From NCBI RefSeq assembly GCF_010092985.1, contig NZ_CP048106.1, positions 2,232,001-2,296,000 of the forward strand: 64,000 nt of DNA, in the 5' to 3' direction. The notes under the pieces were generated by a model. The model was given only the letters and a program-made list of their open reading frames with translations. It was not told the DNA's origin and searched no databases. Positions 25,201 to 33,622 of this stretch are shown piece by piece; position 1 is the first letter of the stretch, and every line of letters begins with the position of its first letter. This stretch comes from Pontibacter pudoricolor. Lineage in GTDB: Bacteria > Bacteroidota > Bacteroidia > Cytophagales > Hymenobacteraceae. Position numbers and translations under genes: made by a program.

Positions 25201-25221
25201 ATAAAACACTAGATATAAAAA

Positions 25222-25249
25222 AAAGACAGCCACTTTTGCAGCTGTCTTT
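25222..25249 (-). terminator. Terminator of pepE
   Basis: Stem AAAGACAGC/GCTGTCTTT with a 10-base loop, followed on the minus strand by a T run. Confidence 0.85.
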
Positions 25250-25273
25250 ATCTCTACTTAAATTAAAATCTTC

Positions 25274-25993
25274 CTAGTAAGCCTCCAGCAGGAAAGTAAT
25301 ATCATCAGATGGAGCAAACTCCATCGGTTTCTGACCTTGCAGGAAAATACGTGCTGTTAATGGACCCAATAGCTGAATTTTATCGCTTCCTACTCGCAAC
25401 ATGCTGCCTTCTCGCAAGCCAACTACCGGCTGACGGTTATGGCCATGAAATTCCAGGATGCGGGTTTCGCGGCTCTCGCCCATGTGCGTGGAGTCCGGAA
25501 TCGGGTCCAGGTAATGCGGGTTTATATTGAAGGGCACAAGTTCCAGGGCATCCAGTGTTTTGGGGTGCACAATAGGCATATCATTGGTTGTACCAATGGT
25601 TTTGCCGGCTACGTTTGTTCCCGCACTGGTTCCGATATAAGGCATCCCTTTACGTACACGCATCTGTAGTGTCTCCACCAGTTTGTTGGCGTATAGTTGC
25701 TTTAGCAGCAGAAACGTGTTGCCACCGCCTATAAATACAGCCTCAGCTTCGTTCACAGCTTTTACCGGGTTATCATACTCATGCACGCCGGTTACGCTTA
25801 TCCCCCACTTCTCGAAAGCTTCGCGGGCTTTGGCAGTATAATCTTTATGAGATATGCCATTGGGGCGGGCATAAGGAATAAACAGGATGCTGCTCTTCCC
25901 TTTTAATATTTCTTTTATTTCTGTTTCGGCATGCTCCAGGTAACCGGTGCCGTGCGTAGTTGATGTGCTGATCAATAATAAATTTCTGCTCAT
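25274..25993 (-). CDS. pepE: Dipeptidase E (alpha-aspartyl dipeptidase)
   Basis: A 239-residue S51 serine peptidase that splits Asp-X dipeptides. The GGGNTFLLLKQL segment (about 80-91) and the nucleophile elbow YIGTSAGTNVAGKTI (about 115-129, Ser in SAGTN) match the family, and LVPFNINPHYLDP holds the likely catalytic His. It is cytoplasmic; length is normal. A TATTTTTG element 4 bases upstream of the ATG suggests a leaderless transcript, and a terminator follows the stop. Confidence 0.93.
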   Translation of the reverse strand: MSRNLLLISTSTTHGTGYLEHAETEIKEILKGKSSILFIPYARPNGISHKDYTAKAREAFEKWGISVTGVHEYDNPVKAVNEAEAVFIGGGNTFLLLKQLYANKLVETLQMRVRKGMPYIGTSAGTNVAGKTIGTTNDMPIVHPKTLDALELVPFNINPHYLDPIPDSTHMGESRETRILEFHGHNRQPVVGLREGSMLRVGSDKIQLLGPLTARIFLQGQKPMEFAPSDDITFLLEAY

Positions 25994-25997
25994 ACTT

Positions 25998-26005
25998 CAA
26001 AAATA
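25998..26005 (-). promoter_or_regulatory. Promoter -7 element of pepE
   Basis: TATTTTTG on the minus strand, 4 bases before the pepE ATG. Confidence 0.45.
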
Positions 26006-26178
26006 TAGAATTTGCATGAGCTATAGTATACTTCCCCTAACTTTTGGCAGATCGATACTTGTTGATTGCTGAAGGTTAGATTGTTAAATGGCTGGTTCAG
26101 CTAAAGTATAAGGCCCAACATATTGCGGTCCTACAGAACTCATCAACTTTCTAACTCCTAAACTCATTAACTCCCAAA

Positions 26179-26442
26179 CTAATCCCTCTCTTTATTGATT
26201 GACAGCTTCAGTTTTATAGTTTCGGCATAGGGGTCGAGGGCGTGGTAAGTGGTGAGGGCCCGTACAAGGCCGATACTTTTAAGGTCGTAGAAAAACCAAA
26301 GCTCCACGTAAAAATCGTAAAGCCAGTACAGGTCTATTTTACACCAGCCTCTGATGCGGTGATGCAGGTAGTGCCCTTCGGTAAGGGCTATTTCTGCCTG
26401 CAGGTGCGGGGGCAGTTCATTGAATTCTTCGGGGCTGATCAT
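26179..26442 (-). CDS. Small hypothetical protein
   Basis: An 87-residue aromatic-rich protein (MISPEEFNELPPHLQAEIALTEGHYL ... YWLYDFYVELWFFYDLKSIGLV). No signal peptide. The aromatic middle is amphipathic rather than a clear membrane span. Function unknown. A terminator hairpin lies upstream at 26482-26504, so this is a separate transcription unit from the next small gene. Confidence 0.6.
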   Translation of the reverse strand: MISPEEFNELPPHLQAEIALTEGHYLHHRIRGWCKIDLYWLYDFYVELWFFYDLKSIGLVRALTTYHALDPYAETIKLKLSINKERD

Positions 26443-26481
26443 AACTCAATTCGGGTACTACGCAAACCAACTAAGATAAAA

Positions 26482-26504
26482 AAAGGCTGCTCATGGCAGC
26501 CTTT
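26482..26504 (-). terminator. Terminator of the 86-residue gene
   Basis: Stem AAAGGCTGC/GCAGCCTTT with a 5-base loop and T run on the minus strand. Confidence 0.8.
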
Positions 26505-26534
26505 CTCATTAACGTAATTAGTAACTGAAAGATT

Positions 26535-26795
26535 TTAATTCAGAAATAAAGTATACAGCTCGAAGCGGTGCGAAGCAAAACTCCAATGCGAAGAAGAAGG
26601 GTGAATTTCAACACCATCCTCATCCATTAACGTGATCGCAAAGCCATCACCCTGGTTCATGGGCTCTGTAAAGTGCTTCACCGGATATATTCTGCCTTCT
26701 TCAACCCACTCTTCCGGCTCAAATGCCGGCATCGATGCATCTATACATTTGGCATATACTGCCATATAGCTCGGAGGTACAAATAAATTAACCAT
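26535..26795 (-). CDS. Small hypothetical protein
   Basis: An 86-residue soluble protein (MVNLFVPPSYMAVYAKCIDASM ... SHRFELYTLFLN). The segment EEGRIYPVKHFTEP...GFAITLMDEDG suggests a small beta-rich domain. No family was recognised. A TAATTTTG element at 26864-26871 on the minus strand could be its promoter, and a terminator follows its stop. Confidence 0.6.
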   Translation of the reverse strand: MVNLFVPPSYMAVYAKCIDASMPAFEPEEWVEEGRIYPVKHFTEPMNQGDGFAITLMDEDGVEIHPSSSHWSFASHRFELYTLFLN

Positions 26796-27213
26796 GTTAG
26801 TCTAACTTCAATATCAGAGAAATAATTCCGCTGCTGCACCTTGGCAGTTGCTGCAGCCAAATACAAAATTACAAAAAGCGTGCCTGTATGTTAACTTAAA
26901 ACTGTGCAATTAATTGCCTGCAAATCTGGCCGACCCTATAGTTTCCGCGTCATTTCTGGCAGATATACACTTTCCATAGTGGTAATATAAAGCATAAACT
27001 TATACAATGCAACCATCTAGCTTGTGTTCCTATAATTATATTTCAATTGCATTTACACTGATAACCAGGTATATTGATATGGTGATTTTTGATTACAAGC
27101 CTGTTCATCCCCTTAAAAAAATTTACTTTTGGAGTTGCCAGCCACTTTGGCCGGAGGTGCGTAGTTAACTATTGCTGTACTTATAGTTACCACTCACTTT
27201 ACTACACTAGCCT
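26796..27213. other. Divergent spacer with a probable minus-strand promoter
   Basis: A 418-base AT-rich spacer between two diverging genes. A TAATTTTG element (26864-26871, minus strand) points toward the 86-residue gene. No open frame, RNA or modular repeat was recognised, and only partial TATAGTT strings occur. Confidence 0.45.
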
Positions 27214-28281
27214 ATGGAAACTAATGAAATGAATAACCGGTACAAGCACACCTTTCCGGTAGCGCCCGGCGTTTGGGGCTTAAAAACCGTATTTGTGAAC
27301 CTGTACTTTGTAACCGAGCAGGACGGAAGCTGGACCCTGATTGATACAGGCATTTACGGCTCTGCCAGCAAAATAAAAGCCGCTGCCGAAGAACTGTTCG
27401 GGCAAAATGCCACCCCCCGGTCTATTTTGCTTACCCACGGACATTTTGACCATATTGGTGCCGTAAAAGAACTGGCAAACGAATGGGAAGTACCTGTTTA
27501 TGCGCACCCCCTGGAGCTGCCTTACCTGACCGGCCAATCCAGCTACCCGCCACCAGATGCAAGTGTTGGCGGCGGCGGCATGGCGTATATGGCCTTTATG
27601 TACCCTAAAAAACCGATAAATATTACCAAGCACATAGAACTGTTGCCACAAGACGGTTCTGTGCCGGGTTTGCGCGAGTGGAAATGGCTGCACACACCCG
27701 GGCATACAGCAGGGCACGTTTCTTTTTTCAGGGAATATGACAAGGTATTAATTGCCGGCGATGCCTTTATAACCCGACACGGCGAATCGATAATGGCCGT
27801 GATGACGCAGAAAAAACATGTTTACGGGCCACCAAAATACTATACAACCAACTGGGCCGAAGCACAGCAATCAGTCGAAAAACTGGCGTACCTAAACCCG
27901 GCTGTAGCAGCAACCGGCCATGGCATGCCTATGCGCGGACCAAAACTACAATGGCAACTCGAAGAGCTGGTGCGCGATTTCTGGTCTGTTGCAGTACCTG
28001 AGCATGGACGTTATGTACATGAACCTGCTATTACTGATGAAATGGGTGTGGTTTCAGTACCTCCTGCAGTTAGCAATCCGGCAAATAAAGTGTTGCTGGC
28101 AGCTGGTTTAGTTACGCTTGCCGGCGCAGCCTTCCTGACAATGCGCAACAGAAACGGTAAAAAAAAAGCGGAGAAGATCTATACTTCCGAACGGCCATTT
28201 TCTCATAACCGGCCCCTAACTGATGTTCCGCCAACTATAGGCCAGGAAGATCCACTGGCACATACCAATAATTATCCGTAA
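27214..28281 (+). CDS. MBL-fold metallohydrolase with C-terminal membrane anchor
   Basis: A 355-residue protein. The metallo-beta-lactamase zinc motif is LTHGHFDHIG (about 73-82), with a second His in TPGHTAGHVSFF, Asp in IAGDAFI and His in AATGHGMPM. Residues about 290-305 (KVLLAAGLVTLAGAAFLTM) look like a membrane span, followed by a basic and proline-rich tail ending DPLAHTNNYP. Most glyoxalase II-like hydrolases of this class are about 210-250 residues, so the tail is an extension. The substrate is unknown. It is a single gene with a strong terminator. Confidence 0.85.
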   Translation: METNEMNNRYKHTFPVAPGVWGLKTVFVNLYFVTEQDGSWTLIDTGIYGSASKIKAAAEELFGQNATPRSILLTHGHFDHIGAVKELANEWEVPVYAHPLELPYLTGQSSYPPPDASVGGGGMAYMAFMYPKKPINITKHIELLPQDGSVPGLREWKWLHTPGHTAGHVSFFREYDKVLIAGDAFITRHGESIMAVMTQKKHVYGPPKYYTTNWAEAQQSVEKLAYLNPAVAATGHGMPMRGPKLQWQLEELVRDFWSVAVPEHGRYVHEPAITDEMGVVSVPPAVSNPANKVLLAAGLVTLAGAAFLTMRNRNGKKKAEKIYTSERPFSHNRPLTDVPPTIGQEDPLAHTNNYP

Positions 28282-28283
28282 CC

Positions 28284-28319
28284 AAAAAGGCCGGTAGTTT
28301 GAGCTACCGGCCTTTTTTA
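28284..28319. terminator. Terminator of the MBL-fold gene
   Basis: Perfect 14-base stem AAAAAGGCCGGTAG/CTACCGGCCTTTTT, 6-base loop, T run. It probably also serves the small gene on the other strand. Confidence 0.92.
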
Positions 28320-28334
28320 TTCTACATGTTACTG

Positions 28335-28514
28335 TTATGATTTGCCTCTGCCAGAGCCGCTTTTCTTGCCGCCTCCGTCGTGTTTATTTACAGTTGCCCA
28401 GGCTCTTTTTTCGGCCTCTTTATCACTTACGCCACGTTTTTCATAGCTTTCTTCAATATGCTGCGCCTGGCGCTTCTGCTTATCGGTATAAGCCGACTTA
28501 TCTCCTTGTGCCAT
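28335..28514 (-). CDS. Small basic protein of the plasmid-stabilization-like family
   Basis: A 59-residue frame: MAQGDKSAYTDKQKRQAQHI, EESYEKRGVSDKEAEKRAWA, then TVNKHDGGGKKSGSGRGKS. This matches a widespread short bacterial family with Y-T-x-K-Q-x-R-x-A-x-H-I, Y-x-x-R-G-V-S, A-E-x-R-A-W-A-T-V-N and a Gly/Ser/Lys-rich tail, often labelled plasmid stabilization protein. Real function is not established. The stop shares the terminator of the MBL gene, which converges on it. Another frame in this stretch lacks any conserved pattern. Confidence 0.8.
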   Translation of the reverse strand: MAQGDKSAYTDKQKRQAQHIEESYEKRGVSDKEAEKRAWATVNKHDGGGKKSGSGRGKS

Positions 28515-28631
28515 AATCTGCTTGGTTTAATGATACATTGATTTACAGCCCGAAGGCTACCTATAATGTACGATACCAGGCTATAAATGGTACAAATTTT
28601 TAAATTGTCAGAACCAGCAGCAAAGCTATAG

Positions 28632-29804
28632 TTACACTTTAAAGAAGACTTTAAAGGTAGATCCTGTTCCTTCCTCACCTTGCACTTCTATGCGGTCGCC
28701 ATTGTTTTCAAGCATCCTCTTAACAATGTACAATCCAAGTCCGGAGCCTTCTACATGGGTATGCATCCGCCTGTACATCTGAAACACCTTCAACCTTTGC
28801 GACTCACTCATCCCCAGCCCGTTATCAGACACACTTAGCACTAACTGGTCGGGCAGGTCCTGTTCCAGTTTCAGGGTTATTTCCGGAACTCTGTTCGGCG
28901 ATGAATATTTTATAGCATTTGAAAGCAGGTTATACAGGATACTGCGCAGGTTATTTCGGGGGTATTTAGATAAACTATAGTCTTTAAAGTCTGATACGAT
29001 ATTCGCTTTACTTTTAGCAATTGCAAACTCCAGGTCTTTTTTTACTTCTTCAAAAAGCTCGCCTACAATCACCTCTTCTTTTCCGGCACTTGCATCCTGA
29101 AGCCTGGCTACATCTGTCAGGTCATTTATTACACTCTTCAGCCTGTTAATAGAAGAAGATATCCGGTTCAGTATATCTTCGTGTTTGTTCTCTCCCAGGT
29201 CCTCTTTCAGCACTTCAACCAGACCTTCCAGGTTTACTACAGGTGCTTTTAAGTCGTGAGATGCAGTATAAACAAAATTATCAAGGTCGGTATTGATGCG
29301 GAGCAGCTCTTTATTCTTGAGCATCAGCTCCTCATTCTTCCGGCGCTCAGAGAGGTCTCTGGTTACCTTAGAAAATCCAATGTGCTTCCCCTGTTTATTA
29401 TAAACTGCAGTAATGATTACGTTGGCCCATATCTGAGTACCATCTTTCCGTATTCGCCAGCCCTCATCCTCAAACTTGCCTTCAGCCAGCGCTTTGGTAA
29501 GTTCAAACTGAGGGTAGTTCATTTCTATAGCTTCACGCGGATAAAAAATGGAGAAGTGCTTCCCGATAATCTCATCTGCCTTATAGCCTTTAATTTGCTC
29601 TGCGCCCTTGTTCCATGTTATAATATGCCCTCTTTTATCCAGCATAAATATAGCATAGTCGCCTACGCCCTCAATCAGCAAACGGTATAGTTCCTCTTTG
29701 CCAAGGCCGCGATTCTCTAAAGCATTTGTTTTTTCCTGTGGGTCAGGTGAAGGGTTTTTCGTTTTACTCATGTGTGCGGCGGTGCTCATTTTAAATAAGA
29801 GCAA
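28632..29804 (-). CDS. PAS-domain sensor histidine kinase
   Basis: A 390-residue kinase (ATG 29804; ATGs at codons 6 and 12 are alternatives, the latter giving MSKTKNPSPD). There is no signal peptide or membrane span, so it is cytoplasmic. A PAS domain (about 40-160: YAIFMLDKRGHIITWNKGAEQIKGY) and PAC segment precede the H box ASHDLKAP (about 180-187), N box LRSILYNLLSNAIKYSS, G1 VSDNGLGM and G2 GSGLGLYIVKRM. No response regulator gene is adjacent, so it is an orphan in this window. Confidence 0.92.
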   Translation of the reverse strand: MLLFKMSTAAHMSKTKNPSPDPQEKTNALENRGLGKEELYRLLIEGVGDYAIFMLDKRGHIITWNKGAEQIKGYKADEIIGKHFSIFYPREAIEMNYPQFELTKALAEGKFEDEGWRIRKDGTQIWANVIITAVYNKQGKHIGFSKVTRDLSERRKNEELMLKNKELLRINTDLDNFVYTASHDLKAPVVNLEGLVEVLKEDLGENKHEDILNRISSSINRLKSVINDLTDVARLQDASAGKEEVIVGELFEEVKKDLEFAIAKSKANIVSDFKDYSLSKYPRNNLRSILYNLLSNAIKYSSPNRVPEITLKLEQDLPDQLVLSVSDNGLGMSESQRLKVFQMYRRMHTHVEGSGLGLYIVKRMLENNGDRIEVQGEEGTGSTFKVFFKV

Positions 29805-30038
29805 TAAATTTAATCTGTAATTTATAAAGAACCCTACTCTAATACCAGTTAAATCGGTTCTATAAAATTCCCGGTAAACGTAATTCTTACTATACTTTTA
29901 GTTTATAGTTTGGTTGTACTATTGGGCACAATAACGTTTACTATTTATAAATACATGCTGCAAAACATACTCCTTGCTGAGATTATCTTACCACGCAGTT
30001 GTTGCAGTTAAACAACAGGCAGCACAATCCCAACAAAA

Positions 30039-30063
30039 AAGCCCGGTCTCAACAACCGGGCTT
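30039..30063 (-). terminator. Terminator of the TonB receptor/lipoprotein operon
   Basis: Stem AAGCCCGGT/ACCGGGCTT with a 7-base loop; the minus-strand stop of the DUF4249-like gene is at 30076. Confidence 0.8.
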
Positions 30064-30075
30064 ATAGTGGCATCC

Positions 30076-30978
30076 CTAGTTCAGTTCTATCCTGGATACT
30101 AGCTGGTTATACCCGGCAAAAACGCCGAGCCCGCCTTCTATGTTGGTATACATCACATAAGGCTCAGCAAACGGGTTGCCGCTATTCTGTCCCTGATTAT
30201 CCAGCGATTGCTGGTACAGGTAATAATTTTTGTCAGATACCACCAGCACTGCATAGATATAGAATGGCTTATCGATAGATTCGTAATTATATTCATAATA
30301 AGACAATGCCTGGGAGGTTAATAAGCCATTTTGAGTATCCTTGTCGGTATGTATGTCTTTGCTATCTCCCGAATTCCAGTTTAGCCCCTCTTTTTGTACA
30401 TGTTTAGCACCGGTAACAGGGTCAGTGTAGGTATACTGTTTGTAGACCAGGGTACGGTAAAAATTAGTGACATCAGGCGCATCACGCCACTTATAGCTTA
30501 CCGTATACCAGCGCATATCACGGCCATAGTAATCTTTTTCTATAGTGTAGGGGGCTTTTATTTCTGTAATTTCGATACCGTCCGTAGAGGGTATGGTACA
30601 GGTTGCTTCGGCGTTACCTGCCAGGGATGTTACTTTTAAACTATAGGTTTTGCCCGCTTCAATGGGCCAGGCCCTGGCATCAGCTTCGTAGTGCATCGCT
30701 TCCGGATTATAGTTCAGGGCAATTACCGAGGCTCCGTTAGAGATAGTAACTATAGCATCTTTCACTTTTAGCTGTTCGTCCGTCATTTTTCTGCCAATGG
30801 CGGGCTGCGTTTTCTGCACACGTACTACCAGCATGGTATCCTGGGGCGAGATATAGGAAACCACCACCAGTTTAGACTTGCCTTCAAAAGAATCTATATC
30901 CTTTACATCGCTTTCGCAGCCGGTTAAACCAACTACAGCGCTTAGCAGCACAAACAATAGTGTATTTATTTTTTTCAT
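30076..30978 (-). CDS. DUF4249-like outer-membrane-associated lipoprotein
   Basis: From ATG 30978 (MKKINTLLFVLLSAVVGLTGC) this gives 300 residues with a lipoprotein signal: LTGC puts the lipidated Cys near residue 21. An earlier in-frame start at 31002 would hide the signal and overlap the receptor stop. The beta-rich body (SKLVVVSYISPQDTMLVVRVQKT, DAIVTISNG, AGKTYSLKVTS) matches DUF4249 proteins, which are regularly encoded directly after TonB receptors. It begins 20 bases after the receptor stop, so it likely forms a surface uptake pair with it. The substrate is unknown. Confidence 0.83.
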   Translation of the reverse strand: MKKINTLLFVLLSAVVGLTGCESDVKDIDSFEGKSKLVVVSYISPQDTMLVVRVQKTQPAIGRKMTDEQLKVKDAIVTISNGASVIALNYNPEAMHYEADARAWPIEAGKTYSLKVTSLAGNAEATCTIPSTDGIEITEIKAPYTIEKDYYGRDMRWYTVSYKWRDAPDVTNFYRTLVYKQYTYTDPVTGAKHVQKEGLNWNSGDSKDIHTDKDTQNGLLTSQALSYYEYNYESIDKPFYIYAVLVVSDKNYYLYQQSLDNQGQNSGNPFAEPYVMYTNIEGGLGVFAGYNQLVSRIELN

Positions 30979-30998
30979 ATCAGATTCACGCTTCAAAA

Positions 30999-33353
30999 TC
31001 AAAACTTAAAACCATAACTAACTGACGGGATGACCGGGAAGAGCGCCACCTGCTTAAGCTTCGCCTCCGAATGTTCTTCGTTATAATACTCTTCCTCCAT
31101 GTAATAAAAGAACGGGTTTTTGCGGTTGTAGGCATTGTAAAAACTGATCTCCCAGGTGCGTTCTCCCCACTTCTTCTTTTTATGAAACTGAATACCAACA
31201 TCCATGCGGTGATAAGCGGCCATACGACTGCTGTTACGCTCGCCATAATCAACTACCGTAGTGCTATAGTAGGAATACCATTGCATGTCGTATTTCGAGG
31301 GTTTGTTTGGGCTGTCCATGTACGACCCTATAGGCATGGTTATGGCATTACCGGTTCCATACACCCATGTTCCGGAAAGCGTAATATTATCGCGCAGCTC
31401 ATAGATCCCTACCAGCGAAATATCGTGGCGGCGGTCGTAGCGGGCATAAAACTTTTTGCCATAGTTAAGCGAGTCGAACTGCAACTGCGTCCAGGACAAG
31501 GTATAGCCAGCCCAGCCCGAGAAGCGCCCTACTTTTTTCTGCAACAGAAATTCTAACCCATAAGACCAGCCCTGCCCAGTTGTAATATTGTCTTCCCAGC
31601 TTACCTGTTCGGCACTTTCAGGGTCTTCTATTATCAGGAAGCTGGCTCCTTCTTTATACCCGATAATATTATCCGACTTTTTATAGTAGCCTTCTATAGT
31701 CAGCGCCAGGTCCCTATCCAGGAAATCTTTGGCAATGCCCACTGCTACCTGCTGCGATTTTTGCGGGGCTAAGCGGTCTGTGGTGGGTACCCAAAGATCG
31801 GTTGGCAGACCAATACCGGTGTTACTGATCAGGTGCACGTACTGGTTCATGCGGGCATAAGAGGCTTTCACGGCCAGGTCGTCGCGCAGGTTATAGGCAG
31901 CTGACAGGCGTGGCTCCGGCATAAAATAGCTTTTGTTTTCGGCGGCAAAATGGCTTAAACGCAAGCCTGCATTTATTCTTAAATAAGGGGTTGGCTTGTA
32001 AGTATCTTCCACATAAACCGACGATTCCACGCTGCTTATCCGTTGTTTGTTTTCTTTATCCTTATCCGTCTCAGGGTCTTTTACAACCAGTGCGCTTGGC
32101 GTAAACATATGGAACGTAGACTGCAAACCAGCTTTAACAGAGTGCTTTGGACCTGGCAGGTAATCTACATCAAACTTAAGCGCCGCATCCTGTATACCCG
32201 AAAAGTAATTCAGTTTATACTGGCCTTCGTTGTTACTCTTTTCTTCTGCTGAGATATTGAATTTGTAGCGGCTAAACACAAGGGAGGTGTTGGAGAAAAG
32301 GCGTTCGTTAAAAAGATGGTTCCAGCGAAGCGTACCGGTTGCATTGCCCCAGTTTACGCCACCGTTGGTTTCGCCTTTCTCGTCTTTGTCTTTATAATAA
32401 AAGCGGTCCTGCCCGAAATAGCCGCTCAGGTATAGTTTGTTTTTGCGGCCAAAGTCGTAGTTAACTTTTGTATTGAGGTCATAAAAGTAATATCCTACCT
32501 TGCCATCATCCGGCATAAACGGGCGGGCCAGCACATCGGCATAGGTTCTGCGCCCCGAGATCAGGAACGAGGATTTCCCCTGCTTTAGGGGTCCTTCCAC
32601 CATCAGCCGCGACGAAATAAGCCCGATTCCGCCTTCTCCGTGTAGCTCTTCCTTGTTGCCTTCTTTCATGTTCAGCTCTATCACCGACGACAGCCTGCCG
32701 CCATATCGTGCCGGAAAACCGCCTTTGGTCAGCTCCACACTTTTAAGCGCATCGCCGTTAAACAGCGAGAAGAAACCGAACAGGTGCGATGCGTTGTAAA
32801 CCGTAGCGTCATCCAGAATGATCAGGTTTTGGTCCGGGCCGCCGCCCCGCACATAAATACCACTGTTGCCTTCACTGCCCTTCTGCACACCCGGCATCAG
32901 CTGCAGCACTTTCATCACATCCTTCTCGCCCAGCAGCATGGGTATATTCTTGATCTGGGAAACCGGGATATCAATCTTACTCATTTCCACCGACCGGCTT
33001 ACTTTCTCTACCCGCTCAGCCACCACTTCCACTTCTTTTAAAGAAGTTTCGAGACGTTGCAGGTCTATATTGAGTTCTATGTTCTGGCGCAATGCTATAG
33101 TTCTGACCTCCTGTTTATAGCCAAGATACCCAAAGGCGAGTGTTACAGAGTCGGTGGCAGGCAATGTTAAAGAGTAGAACCCGTAGGTGTTGGTGCTTGT
33201 GCTGTTGACCGTGCCCGGCTGGAAAATACTAACCCCGATCAGTTGCTCTTGGCTGCCTTTTTCGCGCACGTAACCGCTTATGGTATGTTTATTTTGGGCA
33301 AAAGCGATACTAATACTGCACAAGAGCAGCAAAAGCGTAAAGAGTTGTTTCAT
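30999..33353 (-). CDS. TonB-dependent outer membrane receptor
   Basis: A 784-residue receptor with a signal peptide (MKQLFTLLLLLCSISIAFAQ), a carboxypeptidase-regulatory-like domain (ISGYVREKGSQEQLIGVSIF to YGFYSLTLP), a plug domain (DVMKVLQLMPGVQKGSEGNS, YVRGGGPDQNLIILDDATVYN) and a C-terminal 22-strand barrel ending PSVSYGFKF. It moves a bound ligand across the outer membrane using TonB energy. It lacks the SusD-type partner; the neighbour is a DUF4249 lipoprotein. The length is short for SusC (about 1,000) and normal for this class. Confidence 0.93.
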   Translation of the reverse strand: MKQLFTLLLLLCSISIAFAQNKHTISGYVREKGSQEQLIGVSIFQPGTVNSTSTNTYGFYSLTLPATDSVTLAFGYLGYKQEVRTIALRQNIELNIDLQRLETSLKEVEVVAERVEKVSRSVEMSKIDIPVSQIKNIPMLLGEKDVMKVLQLMPGVQKGSEGNSGIYVRGGGPDQNLIILDDATVYNASHLFGFFSLFNGDALKSVELTKGGFPARYGGRLSSVIELNMKEGNKEELHGEGGIGLISSRLMVEGPLKQGKSSFLISGRRTYADVLARPFMPDDGKVGYYFYDLNTKVNYDFGRKNKLYLSGYFGQDRFYYKDKDEKGETNGGVNWGNATGTLRWNHLFNERLFSNTSLVFSRYKFNISAEEKSNNEGQYKLNYFSGIQDAALKFDVDYLPGPKHSVKAGLQSTFHMFTPSALVVKDPETDKDKENKQRISSVESSVYVEDTYKPTPYLRINAGLRLSHFAAENKSYFMPEPRLSAAYNLRDDLAVKASYARMNQYVHLISNTGIGLPTDLWVPTTDRLAPQKSQQVAVGIAKDFLDRDLALTIEGYYKKSDNIIGYKEGASFLIIEDPESAEQVSWEDNITTGQGWSYGLEFLLQKKVGRFSGWAGYTLSWTQLQFDSLNYGKKFYARYDRRHDISLVGIYELRDNITLSGTWVYGTGNAITMPIGSYMDSPNKPSKYDMQWYSYYSTTVVDYGERNSSRMAAYHRMDVGIQFHKKKKWGERTWEISFYNAYNRKNPFFYYMEEEYYNEEHSEAKLKQVALFPVIPSVSYGFKF

Positions 33354-33610
33354 AGCCGATCAAAAATTAAATGATCCATTAAATTATATAATTTATGACA
33401 GCTATTATAATGCCAAGTATTAAAATTTTTAAATATTTAGTGAATGAAATGTGAGCTTTTATGAAAGCTGAATGATAGGTAAATTTCACCAACTATAGCT
33501 GACTTCCATATCTTGATCCATTAGCAGTAAAAGCGCTTTTGTGCATGTGTTCAAACTATAGTTTGCATCCCGAAACCACACAGAAACTATAGCTTTCAGC
33601 TACAATTGCC

Positions 33611-33618
33611 TACCTTTG
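33611..33618 (+). promoter_or_regulatory. Promoter -7 element of the class III aminotransferase gene
   Basis: TACCTTTG lies only 4 bases before the ATG at 33623. Transcription would start at or just after that ATG, pointing to a leaderless mRNA or to the second ATG (33632) as real start. Confidence 0.5.
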
Positions 33619-33622
33619 CAGT

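Noticed and set aside
24130..25220. Repeat cluster as a CRISPR array
   Set aside because: Modules differ from each other, are not evenly spaced and have no repeat-spacer pattern; no cas genes are present.
28427..28678. 83-codon frame opposite the small basic protein
   Set aside because: No conserved features, and it overlaps a recognisable family protein plus the end of the histidine kinase gene.
30979..31002. Earlier start for the DUF4249-like lipoprotein
   Set aside because: It would overlap the receptor stop and bury the lipoprotein signal peptide; ATG 30978 keeps it at the N-terminus.
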